Shown piece by piece: positions 45,026 to 52,566 of a stretch of DNA of 64,000 nucleotides. A program made the position numbers and the translations under genes. The stretch comes from Gulosibacter macacae (GTDB lineage Bacteria; Actinomycetota; Actinomycetes; Actinomycetales; Microbacteriaceae): contig NZ_RQVS01000001.1 in the NCBI RefSeq assembly GCF_003865375.1, positions 1 through 64,000 of the forward strand. The letters are read 5' to 3'. Every line of letters begins with the position of its first letter. The stretch's first letter is position 1. The notes under the pieces were generated by a model, which saw only the letters and a program-made list of their open reading frames with translations, did no database searches and was not told where the DNA came from.

Positions 45026-48000
45026 GTGAGCGCAGCAGCACCGAATCCGTCCGCACCACCTCCCGGAACGGCGACGCCGCGGAGATTCGGCCCACTGATC
45101 GTGACGCTCGCGATCGTCGTGGCTCTCGTGGTGATCTTCTTTGCCTTCACCGGGTTCTACGCCGATGTGCTCTGGTACGACCAGCTCGGGTTCCTCAGCG
45201 TGCTCGCCACCCAGTGGATCTCGACCGCCGTGATGTTCCTCGTCGGCTTCCTCGGGATGGCGATTCCGATCTTCGTCGTGCTGCAGATCGCCTACCGCAC
45301 ACGCCCCGTCTACGCGAAGCTCTCGCAGCAGCTCGGGGAGTATCAGAAGCTGCTCGAGCCCGTGCGTCGCGTGGTGTTCATCCTCGTGCCGCTGCTACCG
45401 GCCCTGCTCGCGGGTGTGGCGACGTCGAATAGCTGGACGACCGTGCTCCAGTTCTTCAACGCAACGCCGTTCGGTCAGGCCGACCCGGTGTTCGGCATGG
45501 ACATCGGCTTCTATGTCTTCCAGCTGCCGTTCTGGCGGGGCCTACTCGCCTTCGTCGGCGCCGTGCTCATCGTCGCCCTCATCGTCGCGGCCGCAACGGC
45601 CTACCTCTACGGTGGCATCCGCGTGACCGGTCGCGAAGTCGTCATTTCGAAGTCATCGCGCATCATGGTTGCCGTGCTCGCGGGCCTGTTCGTCATCGTG
45701 CAGGGTGTGAACTTCTGGTTCGACCGCTACGCGACGCTGACTCAGACGAACGGCCGCTGGGCCGGTGCGCTCTACACCGACACTCACGCCACGATCCCGG
45801 GCCTCGCGATTCTCGCCGGCGCCGCAATGATCGTCGCGCTCCTCTTCTTCTTTGCCGCAGTCGCCGGACGCTGGACTCTCCCGCTCATCGGTGTCGCCGG
45901 CCTCGTCGTCGTCGGCCTCGTTGTCGGCACCGCCTACCCCTGGGGTGTGCAGACCTTCCAGGTCGGGCCGAACGAGCAGACGCTCGAGACCGAATACATC
46001 CAGCACAACATCGATGCCACCCGCACGGCCTACGACATCGCCGATGTCGAGGTGAAGCCCTATCAGGGTGTCACCACCGCCGAACCTGGCCAGCTGCGCA
46101 ACGACGCTGACACGACCGCGTCGATCCGCATCCTCGACCCCGCGCTCGTCTCGCCGACTTTCGCGCAGTTCGAGCAGGAGAAGGCGTACTACACCTTCCC
46201 GTCCGAGCTCGACGTCGACCGCTACACCATCGACGGTCAGACTCAGGATGCAGTGCTCGCCGTTCGCGACATCCGCATCGCTGGTCTCGGCGCCGATGCC
46301 CAATCGTGGGTCAACCAGGTGACCGTCTACACCCACGGTTACGGCATGGTTGCCGCCTACGGCAACCAGCGTGGACCCGACGGCCAGCCGCTCTTCTTCG
46401 CATCCGGTATGCCGCAGCAGGGCACGATCGAGATCGAAGAGCCGCGCGTCTACTTCGGTGAGAACTCGCCGCCGTACTCGATTGTCGGTGGCCCCGAAGA
46501 CCGCACGCACGTTGAGTTTGACCACGTGTCAGGTGTCGATGGTGCCTCGCAGACCTACACCACCTTCAACGGCAATGGTGGTCCCTCGGTCGGCAACCTC
46601 TTCAACCGCCTCGTCTACGCGATCAAGTTCCAGTCTGAGCAGATTCTGCTGTCTGACACGGTCAACGAGCACTCGCAGATTCTCTACGACCGCCACCCGG
46701 TGCAGCGCGTTGCCGCAGCGGCCCCGTACCTCACCATCGACTCCGATCCGTACCCGTCGGTCGTTGACGGCCGCATCGTGTGGATCATTGATGGCTACAC
46801 GACGACCGATAAGTACCCGTACTCAACGCAGACCTCGATTGCGCAGGCCGCGGCCGACTCGAACACCCCGGCTCCGACGATTCCGACCGCGGGTGTGAAC
46901 TACATCCGTAACTCGGTGAAGGCCACGGTCGACGCCTACGACGGATCGGTCACGCTTTACGCCTGGGACACCGAAGACCCGATGCTGCAGACCTGGCAGA
47001 AGATCTTCCCGAGCACGCTCAAGCCGGTCTCGGAGATGTCGGGTGACCTCCTCTCGCACGTGCGCTACCCGGAAGACCTCTTCAAGGTGCAGCGCCAGGT
47101 GCTCTCGACCTACCACGTCACAAGCGCCGCGGAGTACTACAACCAGACGAACGCCTGGCAGCTGCCTTCCGACCCGACCTCGTCGGCTGCGGATGGCTCG
47201 GCTGCACTGCAGCCACCGTACTACCTGACGATGCAGATGCCCGACCAGGAGCCGGCGTTCTCGCTCTACTCGACCTACATCCCGTATGTGCGGGCGGGGG
47301 AGCAGTCTCGTAACGTGCTCACCGGCTATCTCTCGGCAAATGCGAATGCCGGAAGTGTTGCGGGTGAGGTCGCCGAGGACTACGGCACACTGACGCTGCT
47401 GCAAATTCAGAACGACTCGGTGAATGGTCCGGGTCAGGTGCAGAACATCTTCAACTCGAACGCTGAGGTCGCAAACCAGCTCAACTTGCTCGAGCAGGGT
47501 GGCCGCACGCAGGTACTGCGAGGCAACTTGCTGACGCTGCCGGTGGGCGAGGGCTTCCTCTATGTGCAGCCGGTCTACGTGCAGTCGACCGGTGAGACGA
47601 GCTACCCGTTGCTGCGCCGCGTGCTCGTTGCGTTTGGTGACAAGATCGCGTTCGAAGAGACGCTGGATGCGGCGCTCGACAAGCTCTTTGGTGGCGATTC
47701 GGGTTCTGAGGCTGGCGACTCGAATGTGGATGCGCCGCCGACCGACCCGAACGTCGAGGTGCCGGATGCGACCGACCCGGCTGAGTCGCCGGCGCCGACC
47801 GAGCCGCCGGCCGCGACCGAGACCCCCGCGCCGACCACGCAGCCCGCACCGCCCGCGGCGAGCGGGGATGCGCGTGCCGACCTCGAGAAGGCGCTCTCGG
47901 ATGCATCCGCCGCGCTCGTCGACCGCACGAACGCGTATGCCCGGAACGACCTCGTTGCTGCGGCTGAGGCCGACCAGCGCTTGGTCGAGGCGCTCGCGCG

Positions 48001-48031
48001 TGCTGAAGAAGCGGAGAAGCGCCTGCCGTAA
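45026..48031 (+). CDS. UPF0182 large membrane protein
   Basis: A 1,001-residue protein of the actinobacterial UPF0182 (COG1615) family. About seven helices occupy the first 300 residues (for example LIVTLAIVVALVVIFFAFTG, FLVGFLGMAIPIFVVLQIAY and LLAFVGAVLIVALIVAAATA), with the family text GFYADVLWYDQLGFLSVLAT. A very large extracytoplasmic domain follows (IQHNIDATRTAYDI, NPT-like repeats), then a Pro/Thr/Ala-rich linker (about 900-950) and a short C-terminal helix. Function is unknown. The start is GTG 45026 with GACAGGA before it. It follows the PDZ protease by 72 bases and ends at a strong hairpin. Confidence 0.93.
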   Translation: MSAAAPNPSAPPPGTATPRRFGPLIVTLAIVVALVVIFFAFTGFYADVLWYDQLGFLSVLATQWISTAVMFLVGFLGMAIPIFVVLQIAYRTRPVYAKLSQQLGEYQKLLEPVRRVVFILVPLLPALLAGVATSNSWTTVLQFFNATPFGQADPVFGMDIGFYVFQLPFWRGLLAFVGAVLIVALIVAAATAYLYGGIRVTGREVVISKSSRIMVAVLAGLFVIVQGVNFWFDRYATLTQTNGRWAGALYTDTHATIPGLAILAGAAMIVALLFFFAAVAGRWTLPLIGVAGLVVVGLVVGTAYPWGVQTFQVGPNEQTLETEYIQHNIDATRTAYDIADVEVKPYQGVTTAEPGQLRNDADTTASIRILDPALVSPTFAQFEQEKAYYTFPSELDVDRYTIDGQTQDAVLAVRDIRIAGLGADAQSWVNQVTVYTHGYGMVAAYGNQRGPDGQPLFFASGMPQQGTIEIEEPRVYFGENSPPYSIVGGPEDRTHVEFDHVSGVDGASQTYTTFNGNGGPSVGNLFNRLVYAIKFQSEQILLSDTVNEHSQILYDRHPVQRVAAAAPYLTIDSDPYPSVVDGRIVWIIDGYTTTDKYPYSTQTSIAQAAADSNTPAPTIPTAGVNYIRNSVKATVDAYDGSVTLYAWDTEDPMLQTWQKIFPSTLKPVSEMSGDLLSHVRYPEDLFKVQRQVLSTYHVTSAAEYYNQTNAWQLPSDPTSSAADGSAALQPPYYLTMQMPDQEPAFSLYSTYIPYVRAGEQSRNVLTGYLSANANAGSVAGEVAEDYGTLTLLQIQNDSVNGPGQVQNIFNSNAEVANQLNLLEQGGRTQVLRGNLLTLPVGEGFLYVQPVYVQSTGETSYPLLRRVLVAFGDKIAFEETLDAALDKLFGGDSGSEAGDSNVDAPPTDPNVEVPDATDPAESPAPTEPPAATETPAPTTQPAPPAASGDARADLEKALSDASAALVDRTNAYARNDLVAAAEADQRLVEALARAEEAEKRLP

Positions 48032-48052
48032 CCGGCTGCGCTGGTAGTTTCG

Positions 48053-48090
48053 AGCGGCGGGTCAGCATTTTCGGATGCTGGCCCGCCGCT
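48053..48090. terminator. Hairpin terminator after UPF0182
   Basis: AGCGGCGGGTCAGCAT pairs with ATGCTGGCCCGCCGCT around TTTCGG, 21 bases after the stop, followed by TGTTTG. Confidence 0.88.
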
Positions 48091-48136
48091 TGTTTGTGGG
48101 GAAAATACCTGGTCAGTGTGGGGCAGGTGTGCGGAG

Positions 48137-48166
48137 TTGGACTTTCGCGTGAACGTCAGGTAATGT
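48137..48166 (+). promoter_or_regulatory. Promoter of the initiator tRNA gene
   Basis: TTGGAC (-35, 48137-48142) and TAATGT (-10, 48161-48166) are separated by 18 bases, placing the transcription start close to 48173, a few bases before the tRNA. Confidence 0.7.
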
Positions 48167-48178
48167 TGTCTCTTGTGC

Positions 48179-48252
48179 CGCGGGGTGGAGCAGTTCGGTA
48201 GCTCGCCGGGCTCATAACCCGGAGGTCGTAGGTTCAAATCCTGCCCCCGCAA
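48179..48252 (+). tRNA. Initiator tRNA-fMet (anticodon CAT)
   Basis: The 74-base sequence folds into a full cloverleaf: acceptor stem GCGGGG/CCCCGC, D-arm, anticodon stem CCGGG/CCCGG with CAT in the loop CTCATAA, and T-arm GTAGG TTCAAAT CCTGC. Two initiator hallmarks are present: the first base C faces A72, so the top of the acceptor stem is unpaired, and three G-C pairs stack next to the anticodon loop. The terminal CCA is not encoded. A consensus promoter precedes it and a strong terminator follows 4 bases later, so it is transcribed alone. Confidence 0.96.
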
Positions 48253-48256
48253 CTAG

Positions 48257-48290
48257 AAACTGGCCCAGATCTTAGGATCTGGGCCAGTTT
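48257..48290 (+). terminator. Perfect 15-bp terminator after the tRNA
   Basis: AAACTGGCCCAGATC (48257-48271), loop TTAG, and its exact complement ending GTTT (48276-48290), 4 bases past the tRNA end. Confidence 0.93.
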
Positions 48291-48354
48291 GCTTTCCGCA
48301 ATTGGCCTCGTCGCGTGCGGCTGAGCTTCTTGGGTGTGCGGCGCTCGCCAGCTT

Positions 48355-48429
48355 GTACGAATCTGTGCCTCACAGGCGACCATCTCCTCGCTGAGCGGAG
48401 ATGGGTTTGTGTGAGGCACAGATTCGTAC
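48355..48429. repeat. Long two-tier inverted repeat upstream of the lipoprotein gene
   Basis: A perfect 20-base outer arm, GTACGAATCTGTGCCTCACA (48355-48374), and its complement (48410-48429) enclose an inner stem CCATCTCC/GGAGATGG around a 9-base loop. As RNA this is a 75-base rod. It lies between the tRNA terminator and the lipoprotein gene. A second, similarly built hairpin at 49429-49506 carries the same 12-mer TGTGCCTCACAG in its 5' arm. Confidence 0.9.
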
Positions 48430-48508
48430 ATCGGCTACGACGCGCAGACCAGAGTCCACTCAGATACGCGCGACAGACTTTGCCGACCGAGAAGGAAGGA
48501 AAGTACTG

Positions 48509-49096
48509 ATGACTGACCAACTCGAGACTGCTTTCGGCGGCCGCCGCAAGGCGAGGAACGCAGCTGCGGTTGTCGCCCCGGTTGCACTCACCGCCGCGCT
48601 CAGCGCCTGCGCAAGCGAGACGCCAGCGGGCGATGATGCTGCGACGACGCCGTTGCCCGATGTCAGCGAGAGTGCTGCGGCAACTTCAACGCCGAGCGAC
48701 ACGGGGTCCGCCGCTCCCGACGCATCCGCTTCGCCTGGCGCGACCGCGTTCGTAGTCAACCCGGTCACGGTGGAAGGCGTCACCGCCTTGCTCGAGTCGC
48801 AAGATGACGGTGTCGATCGTGAAAGCGTGACTATCACGGCCAAGCTCATTACCGGCCCCGGCGGCTGCCTCGCATTCGCCAACGAAGGTGAGGGTGCGCC
48901 GCGCTTGGTGATCTTCGATGACGACACCGAGGTGCTCAGTGGCAAGCCCGGCGTGAAACTCGACGACAACCGCACCGTGCACGTCGGTGACAGTGTCGAG
49001 TGGGAGGTCGACGAGGTGCCGCTCGACTCGCTGCAGGGTGTGCCGGAGCAATGCCTGCAAGGTGCCGATGCCGTGGCCTACGAGATAGACGGCTGA
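48509..49096 (+). CDS. Putative small lipoprotein, function unknown
   Basis: A 195-residue secreted protein I do not recognise. The N-terminus has two Arg-Lys residues (GGRRKAR), a hydrophobic stretch (AAAVVAPVALTAA) and a lipobox LSAC near residue 34. A Ser/Thr/Ala/Pro-rich linker (about 38-85) follows, then a beta-rich domain of about 100 residues with two cysteines (GGCLAFA and EQCLQGA) that may form a disulfide. AAGGAAGGAAAG lies in front of the ATG. It sits between the 48355 hairpin and csbD, in what looks like an accessory module behind the tRNA. Confidence 0.75.
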   Translation: MTDQLETAFGGRRKARNAAAVVAPVALTAALSACASETPAGDDAATTPLPDVSESAAATSTPSDTGSAAPDASASPGATAFVVNPVTVEGVTALLESQDDGVDRESVTITAKLITGPGGCLAFANEGEGAPRLVIFDDDTEVLSGKPGVKLDDNRTVHVGDSVEWEVDEVPLDSLQGVPEQCLQGADAVAYEIDG

Positions 49097-49213
49097 GGCA
49101 CGTAAATACCACGACCATCGCGGGTGGCTCAGCGGAAACGTGGATGCCCTGACCAGGGACTACCCAGGACGGTTCGGCAAGGTAGTGCGCAACTCAACCG
49201 AAGGAGCTGCATC

Positions 49214-49408
49214 ATGACTGATCAAGCACGACACAAGGGTGAAGACCTCGTAGGCCGCGCCAAGGAGGCTGCGGGAGCGGTCACCGACAACGACAAGCTC
49301 CGCAATGAGGGCAAGGCCGACCAGGCGGCTGCGGGCATCAAGGAGAAGATCGACGACGTGCGTGACGGCCTCACGGATGCCGTCGACAAGATGCGCGGCA
49401 AGGACTAA
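49214..49408 (+). CDS. CsbD family stress protein
   Basis: A 64-residue hydrophilic protein: MTDQARHKGEDLVGRAKEAA, then GAVTDNDKLRNEGKADQAAA and an amphipathic helix ending DKMRGKD. The G.AKEA.G..T.....EGK.DQ..G pattern is the CsbD family, small general-stress proteins (sigma-B dependent in Bacillus) with unknown mechanism. AAGGAG precedes the ATG by 8 bases. It follows the lipoprotein by 117 bases and ends just before the 49429 hairpin. Confidence 0.93.
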   Translation: MTDQARHKGEDLVGRAKEAAGAVTDNDKLRNEGKADQAAAGIKEKIDDVRDGLTDAVDKMRGKD

Positions 49409-49428
49409 CCAAGCCGCATCGACTTTCG

Positions 49429-49506
49429 CCGCCCGCGTTGTGCCTCACAGCGGGTCATATTGCTCCCAGGAGCAATATGACCTCGCCACAGGCAAGACGC
49501 GGGCGG
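49429..49506. repeat. Long three-part hairpin after csbD
   Basis: Three nested stems: outer CCGCCCGCGT/ACGCGGGCGG (49429-49438 with 49497-49506), middle TGCCT/AGGCA, and inner GGTCATATTGCTCC/GGAGCAATATGACC (49453-49466 with 49469-49482). It starts 21 bases after csbD and could end transcription. The 5' arm contains TGTGCCTCACAG, as does the 48355 element. Confidence 0.88.
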
Positions 49507-49550
49507 TGTTCGGTTGGGGTGGAGTCCTGATACACCGCCTTCGGCGGCAC

Positions 49551-49629
49551 GCTTCGAGAACCTCAGTGCACCGCTCGACGACCCCAGGGTTGGGTTGCGC
49601 TACCCTTCGAGAGCTTCAGGGCACCGCTT
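49551..49629. repeat. Family A repeat, two diverged direct copies
   Basis: GCTTCGAGAACCTCAGTGCA (from 49551) and CCCTTCGAGAGCTTCAGGGC (from 49603) are direct copies of the family A core with CACCGCT following each, in the gap before the GNAT gene. Confidence 0.7.
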
Positions 49630-49669
49630 GACCAGTCAATGTTGGGTGTTCGAGTGCCACAGCTGACTG

Positions 49670-50161
49670 CTATCGCAACGGCTTTGTGAAGTGGACTAGG
49701 GAGTAGGTGCCCACCGGCGTGCGCTCGGTTTCGTTGTAGCCGACGCGCTCGTAGAGGCGGATGTTGGCAAGGCTGTGCTCGCCGGTAAACAGGCGCATCT
49801 CCCTTGCCTCGAGGAAGGCGCGCTCCGCCTCCGCAAGCAGAAACGTACCGATGCCCTGCCCCTGACGGTCAGGCGCAACTGTGAGTCGTCCGAGCTCGAC
49901 CGCAGTACCGACGCGCCGCAGGCGCACCGCACCGACTAGGCGCGTGTCATCCCGCATGCCGAGCGCAATCACGTCATCGCTCCCGAGTTCATCCACGAGT
50001 TCGCTCAGTGTTTGCGTGAGTGGCGGCAGGTCAAAGTCGTTGTGCGCAGCCGCCTCGGTGAGGTAGGCGGCACGCTGCAGGGTCAAGATTTCGCCGGCAT
50101 GCGAGGCCGTGAGTTGTTCGGCCGCGTAGGCGTGACGAGCGGAAACTTCAGCGGTAGCCAT
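49670..50161 (-). CDS. GNAT family N-acetyltransferase
   Basis: A 163-residue acetyltransferase. The acetyl-CoA pyrophosphate loop is VAPDRQGQGIGTFLLAEAER (about residues 98-117), preceded by VGAVRLRRVGTAVELGRL and followed by LYERVGYNETERTPVG, a standard GNAT order. I chose the ATG at 50159-50161 (MATAEVSARHAYAAEQ); a longer frame is open upstream but starts within the divergent gap. The acceptor molecule cannot be told. It is divergent from the sulfur amino-acid operon, sharing a 201-base intergenic region with its leader. Confidence 0.85.
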   Translation of the reverse strand: MATAEVSARHAYAAEQLTASHAGEILTLQRAAYLTEAAAHNDFDLPPLTQTLSELVDELGSDDVIALGMRDDTRLVGAVRLRRVGTAVELGRLTVAPDRQGQGIGTFLLAEAERAFLEAREMRLFTGEHSLANIRLYERVGYNETERTPVGTYSLVHFTKPLR

Positions 50162-50220
50162 GTCGCTAGTCAAGCACCGCAGGGTGAATCGGCAGCTCAT
50201 CACCTTGCGTCACATTGGGT

Positions 50221-50362
50221 AATAGTTGCGTGCGCAATATTTTGTCGGTCTAACCTGGACGGCAAGACTTCGCTGTGTTGTTGTTGCTCCTAGCTGGGAT
50301 GCGCGTTTTGCGCGCCCGCAAACCGAGCTTCAGTTCACGACACCGCAGCTAAGGAACTATTC
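50221..50362 (+). promoter_or_regulatory. Leader of the sulfur amino-acid operon with a run of Cys codons
   Basis: In one frame this leader reads ...VACAIFCRSNLDG then KTSLCCCCS and a TAG stop (Cys codons TGT TGT TGT TGC at 50276-50287, stop 50291-50293), 70 bases before the cbs start. A GC-rich hairpin (GGGATGCGCG/CGCGCCC, about 50296-50317) follows at once. Poly-Cys upstream frames act as cysteine-responsive attenuators before cysteine genes in mycobacteria. Caveat: this frame has no ATG, GTG or TTG nearby, and GTG 50275 opens a different, Leu-rich frame. A possible promoter is TTGCGT (50226) with TAACCT (50251). Confidence 0.5.
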
Positions 50363-51352
50363 GTGCGCATCGCCGCCAGTATCACCGAACTCATCGGCAA
50401 CACGCCACTCGTCGAGCTCCACTCCCTTCCACGCGAAGGCGGCGCTCGAGTCGTCGCGAAGGTCGAGTACCTCAACCCCGGCGGCTCGGTGAAAGACCGA
50501 ATCGCCGAACGCATCCTCGACGCCGCAGAAGCCGCTGGGCAACTGCATCCCGGCGGCACGATCGTCGAACCCACCTCGGGCAATACCGGCGTCGGCCTCG
50601 CGCTCGCGGCCCAGCACCGCGGTTACCGGTGCATCTTTGTTGTTCCCGACAAGGTCGGCGACGAGAAGATTCGCGTGCTTCGGGCCTACGGCGCCGAAGT
50701 CGTCATTAATCCGGCTGCCGTCGCCACCGACGACCCGCGCTCGTACAACTCGGTCGCGGCCCGGCTTGTAGCCGAAACCCCCGGCGCCTTCATGCCGAAC
50801 CAATTCGACAATGCCAATGGACCGGCCGCCCATTACGACACCACGGGTCCCGAAATCTGGCGCGACACCGAAGGCACCGTCACCCACGTCGTTATCGGTG
50901 TTGGCACTGGCGGCACTGTCACCGGCACCGGCCGCTACCTTCACGACGTCTCGAACGGCGCGGTCGAGGTCGTCGGCGTCGAGCCGGTCGGCTCAATCTA
51001 CGGCGGGGGAGAGGCGCATCCCTATCTCGTCGAGGGCGTTGGCGAAGACTTCTTCCCACCCACTTATGATTCGCAGGTGCCCGACCGCATCGTCAAGGTC
51101 ACCGACGCCGACGCCTTCGCAACCACCCGATGCCTCGCCGCTGAAGAGGGACTCCTCGTCGGCGGATCTTCGGGCATGGCCGCGGCCGCAGCCCTCGAAC
51201 TCGCCGCCACGCTCAGTCCCGACGACCTTGTCGTCGTCATCCTTCCCGATGGTGGCCGTGGCTATCTCAACAAGATTTTTGATGACAACTGGATGCACGC
51301 ATCCGGTTTCGATACCACTCACGACACTGCGACGAACACAGACAGGGCCTGA
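50363..51352 (+). CDS. Cystathionine beta-synthase/cysteine synthase family enzyme
   Basis: PLP enzyme of the beta-replacement family, 329 residues. The Schiff-base Lys is in YLNPGGSVKDRIA (about residue 45), the substrate loop is PTSGNTGVGLAL, and the phosphate-binding turn is GVGTGGTVTGTGRYL. The absence of the cysteine-synthase MEP text and the presence of GIG-like VGVEP...YGGGEAHPYLVEGVGEDF point to cystathionine beta-synthase (serine plus homocysteine), without C-terminal CBS domains. The start is GTG 50363 with AAGGAA before it. metB follows after 4 bases, so together they would interconvert homocysteine and cysteine by transsulfuration. O-acetylserine sulfhydrylase activity cannot be excluded. 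Confidence 0.88.
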   Translation: MRIAASITELIGNTPLVELHSLPREGGARVVAKVEYLNPGGSVKDRIAERILDAAEAAGQLHPGGTIVEPTSGNTGVGLALAAQHRGYRCIFVVPDKVGDEKIRVLRAYGAEVVINPAAVATDDPRSYNSVAARLVAETPGAFMPNQFDNANGPAAHYDTTGPEIWRDTEGTVTHVVIGVGTGGTVTGTGRYLHDVSNGAVEVVGVEPVGSIYGGGEAHPYLVEGVGEDFFPPTYDSQVPDRIVKVTDADAFATTRCLAAEEGLLVGGSSGMAAAAALELAATLSPDDLVVVILPDGGRGYLNKIFDDNWMHASGFDTTHDTATNTDRA

Positions 51353-51356
51353 CCAT

Positions 51357-52508
51357 ATGACCGAGTTCAACACCCGCGCGATTCACGACGGCCAGACCCC
51401 TGACCCGACAACCGGCGCGGTGATCCCGCCGCTCTACCTCACTTCGACGTTCAAGCAAGACGGCATCGGCGGGCTGCGCGAGGGCTACGAGTATTCGCGC
51501 AGTGGCAACCCGACGCGCACGGCGCTCCAAGACACGCTCGCCTCACTCGAGGGCGGCACCCACGCCTTCGCGTTCGCAAGCGGGCTCGCGGCCGAAGACA
51601 CGCTGCTGCGCGCCACACTCGTGCCCGGAGAGAAGATTCTCGTCGGCAACGACGCCTACGGCGGCACCTACCGTCTGATCAACCGCGTGCACGGCGAGTG
51701 GGGCATCACGAATCTCACCGTCGACTTCACCGACTTGGATGCGGTGCGCGCCGCCGTTGCTACCCACGCGCCGCGCGTGCTCTGGGTCGAGACGCCCTCG
51801 AACCCGCTGCTGCGCATCGTCGATATCGCCGCCGTTGCCGAGATCGCCCAGGCCTCGGGGGCGTTCCTCGTAGTCGACAACACCTTTGCAACCCCCTCGC
51901 TGCAGCAGCCGCTTACGCTCGGTGCCGATGTGGTCGTGCACTCGCTCACGAAGTATCTCGGCGGACACTCTGACGTCGTTGGTGGCGCGGTGATCGTCAG
52001 GGATGCGAACCTCGCGGAGCACATCGGCTTCCTCCAGAACGCGGTCGGCGCGGTCGCGGCCCCCTTCGACTCATGGCTCGTGAGCCGCGGGCTCAAGACC
52101 CTCGGCGTGCGCATCGACCGCCACAGCGACAATGCCGAGGCGATCGTCGCGGCGATTGAGCAGCATCCTGCCGTTGAAGCGGTGCTCTACCCGGGCCTGC
52201 CCTCGCACCCCGGCCACGAGATTGCGGCGCGGCAAATGCGCCGGTTCGGCGGCATGGTGTCGGTGCTCTTGCGCGGCGGCGAAGCGGCTGCCCGTCAGCT
52301 CGTCGAGACGACGACGCTCTTCACGCTCGCCGAGTCGCTCGGCGGCGTGGAATCGCTCATTGAGTACCCCGCAGCGATGACCCACGCCTCGGTTGCGGGC
52401 ACGGCGCTCGAAGTGCCGGCAAACCTCGTGCGCATCAGCGTCGGTATTGAGGATGCACGCGACCTCGTCGCTGACCTCACCGTTGCCCTCGACGCGCTGC
52501 CGGCGTAG
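51357..52508 (+). CDS. metB: Cystathionine gamma-synthase/lyase family enzyme
   Basis: PLP-dependent Cys/Met metabolism enzyme, 383 residues. Motifs: FNTRAIHDGQTPDPTTGAVIPPLYLTSTF, YSRSGNPTR (substrate Arg/Asn), FASGLAAEDTLLR, VVDNTFATPSLQQPL (Asp), and the Schiff-base Lys in VVHSLTKYLGGHSDVVGG. Both cystathionine gamma-synthase (forward, O-acyl-homoserine plus cysteine) and gamma-lyase share these; with the adjacent beta-synthase, either direction of transsulfuration is possible. It follows the beta-synthase gene by 4 bases and the ATP-grasp gene comes 58 bases later on the same strand. Confidence 0.88.
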   Translation: MTEFNTRAIHDGQTPDPTTGAVIPPLYLTSTFKQDGIGGLREGYEYSRSGNPTRTALQDTLASLEGGTHAFAFASGLAAEDTLLRATLVPGEKILVGNDAYGGTYRLINRVHGEWGITNLTVDFTDLDAVRAAVATHAPRVLWVETPSNPLLRIVDIAAVAEIAQASGAFLVVDNTFATPSLQQPLTLGADVVVHSLTKYLGGHSDVVGGAVIVRDANLAEHIGFLQNAVGAVAAPFDSWLVSRGLKTLGVRIDRHSDNAEAIVAAIEQHPAVEAVLYPGLPSHPGHEIAARQMRRFGGMVSVLLRGGEAAARQLVETTTLFTLAESLGGVESLIEYPAAMTHASVAGTALEVPANLVRISVGIEDARDLVADLTVALDALPA

Positions 52509-52566
52509 CCCTCCCGGCTCGCTCGGTTACGCGAGATGACACCGAACCACCGAAAGAACTGAAGCG

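Noticed and set aside
49118-49200. tRNA-like text (GGTGGCTCAGCGG) before csbD
   Set aside because: No acceptor stem, T-arm or anticodon loop can be built.
48179-49506. Prophage or integrative element at the tRNA
   Set aside because: No integrase, phage gene or repeated tRNA end is present; only the small module and hairpins are seen.
50162-50362. SAM riboswitch before the sulfur amino-acid operon
   Set aside because: I see none of the conserved core sequences of SAM-I/IV or SAM-II; the Cys-codon leader explains the region better.
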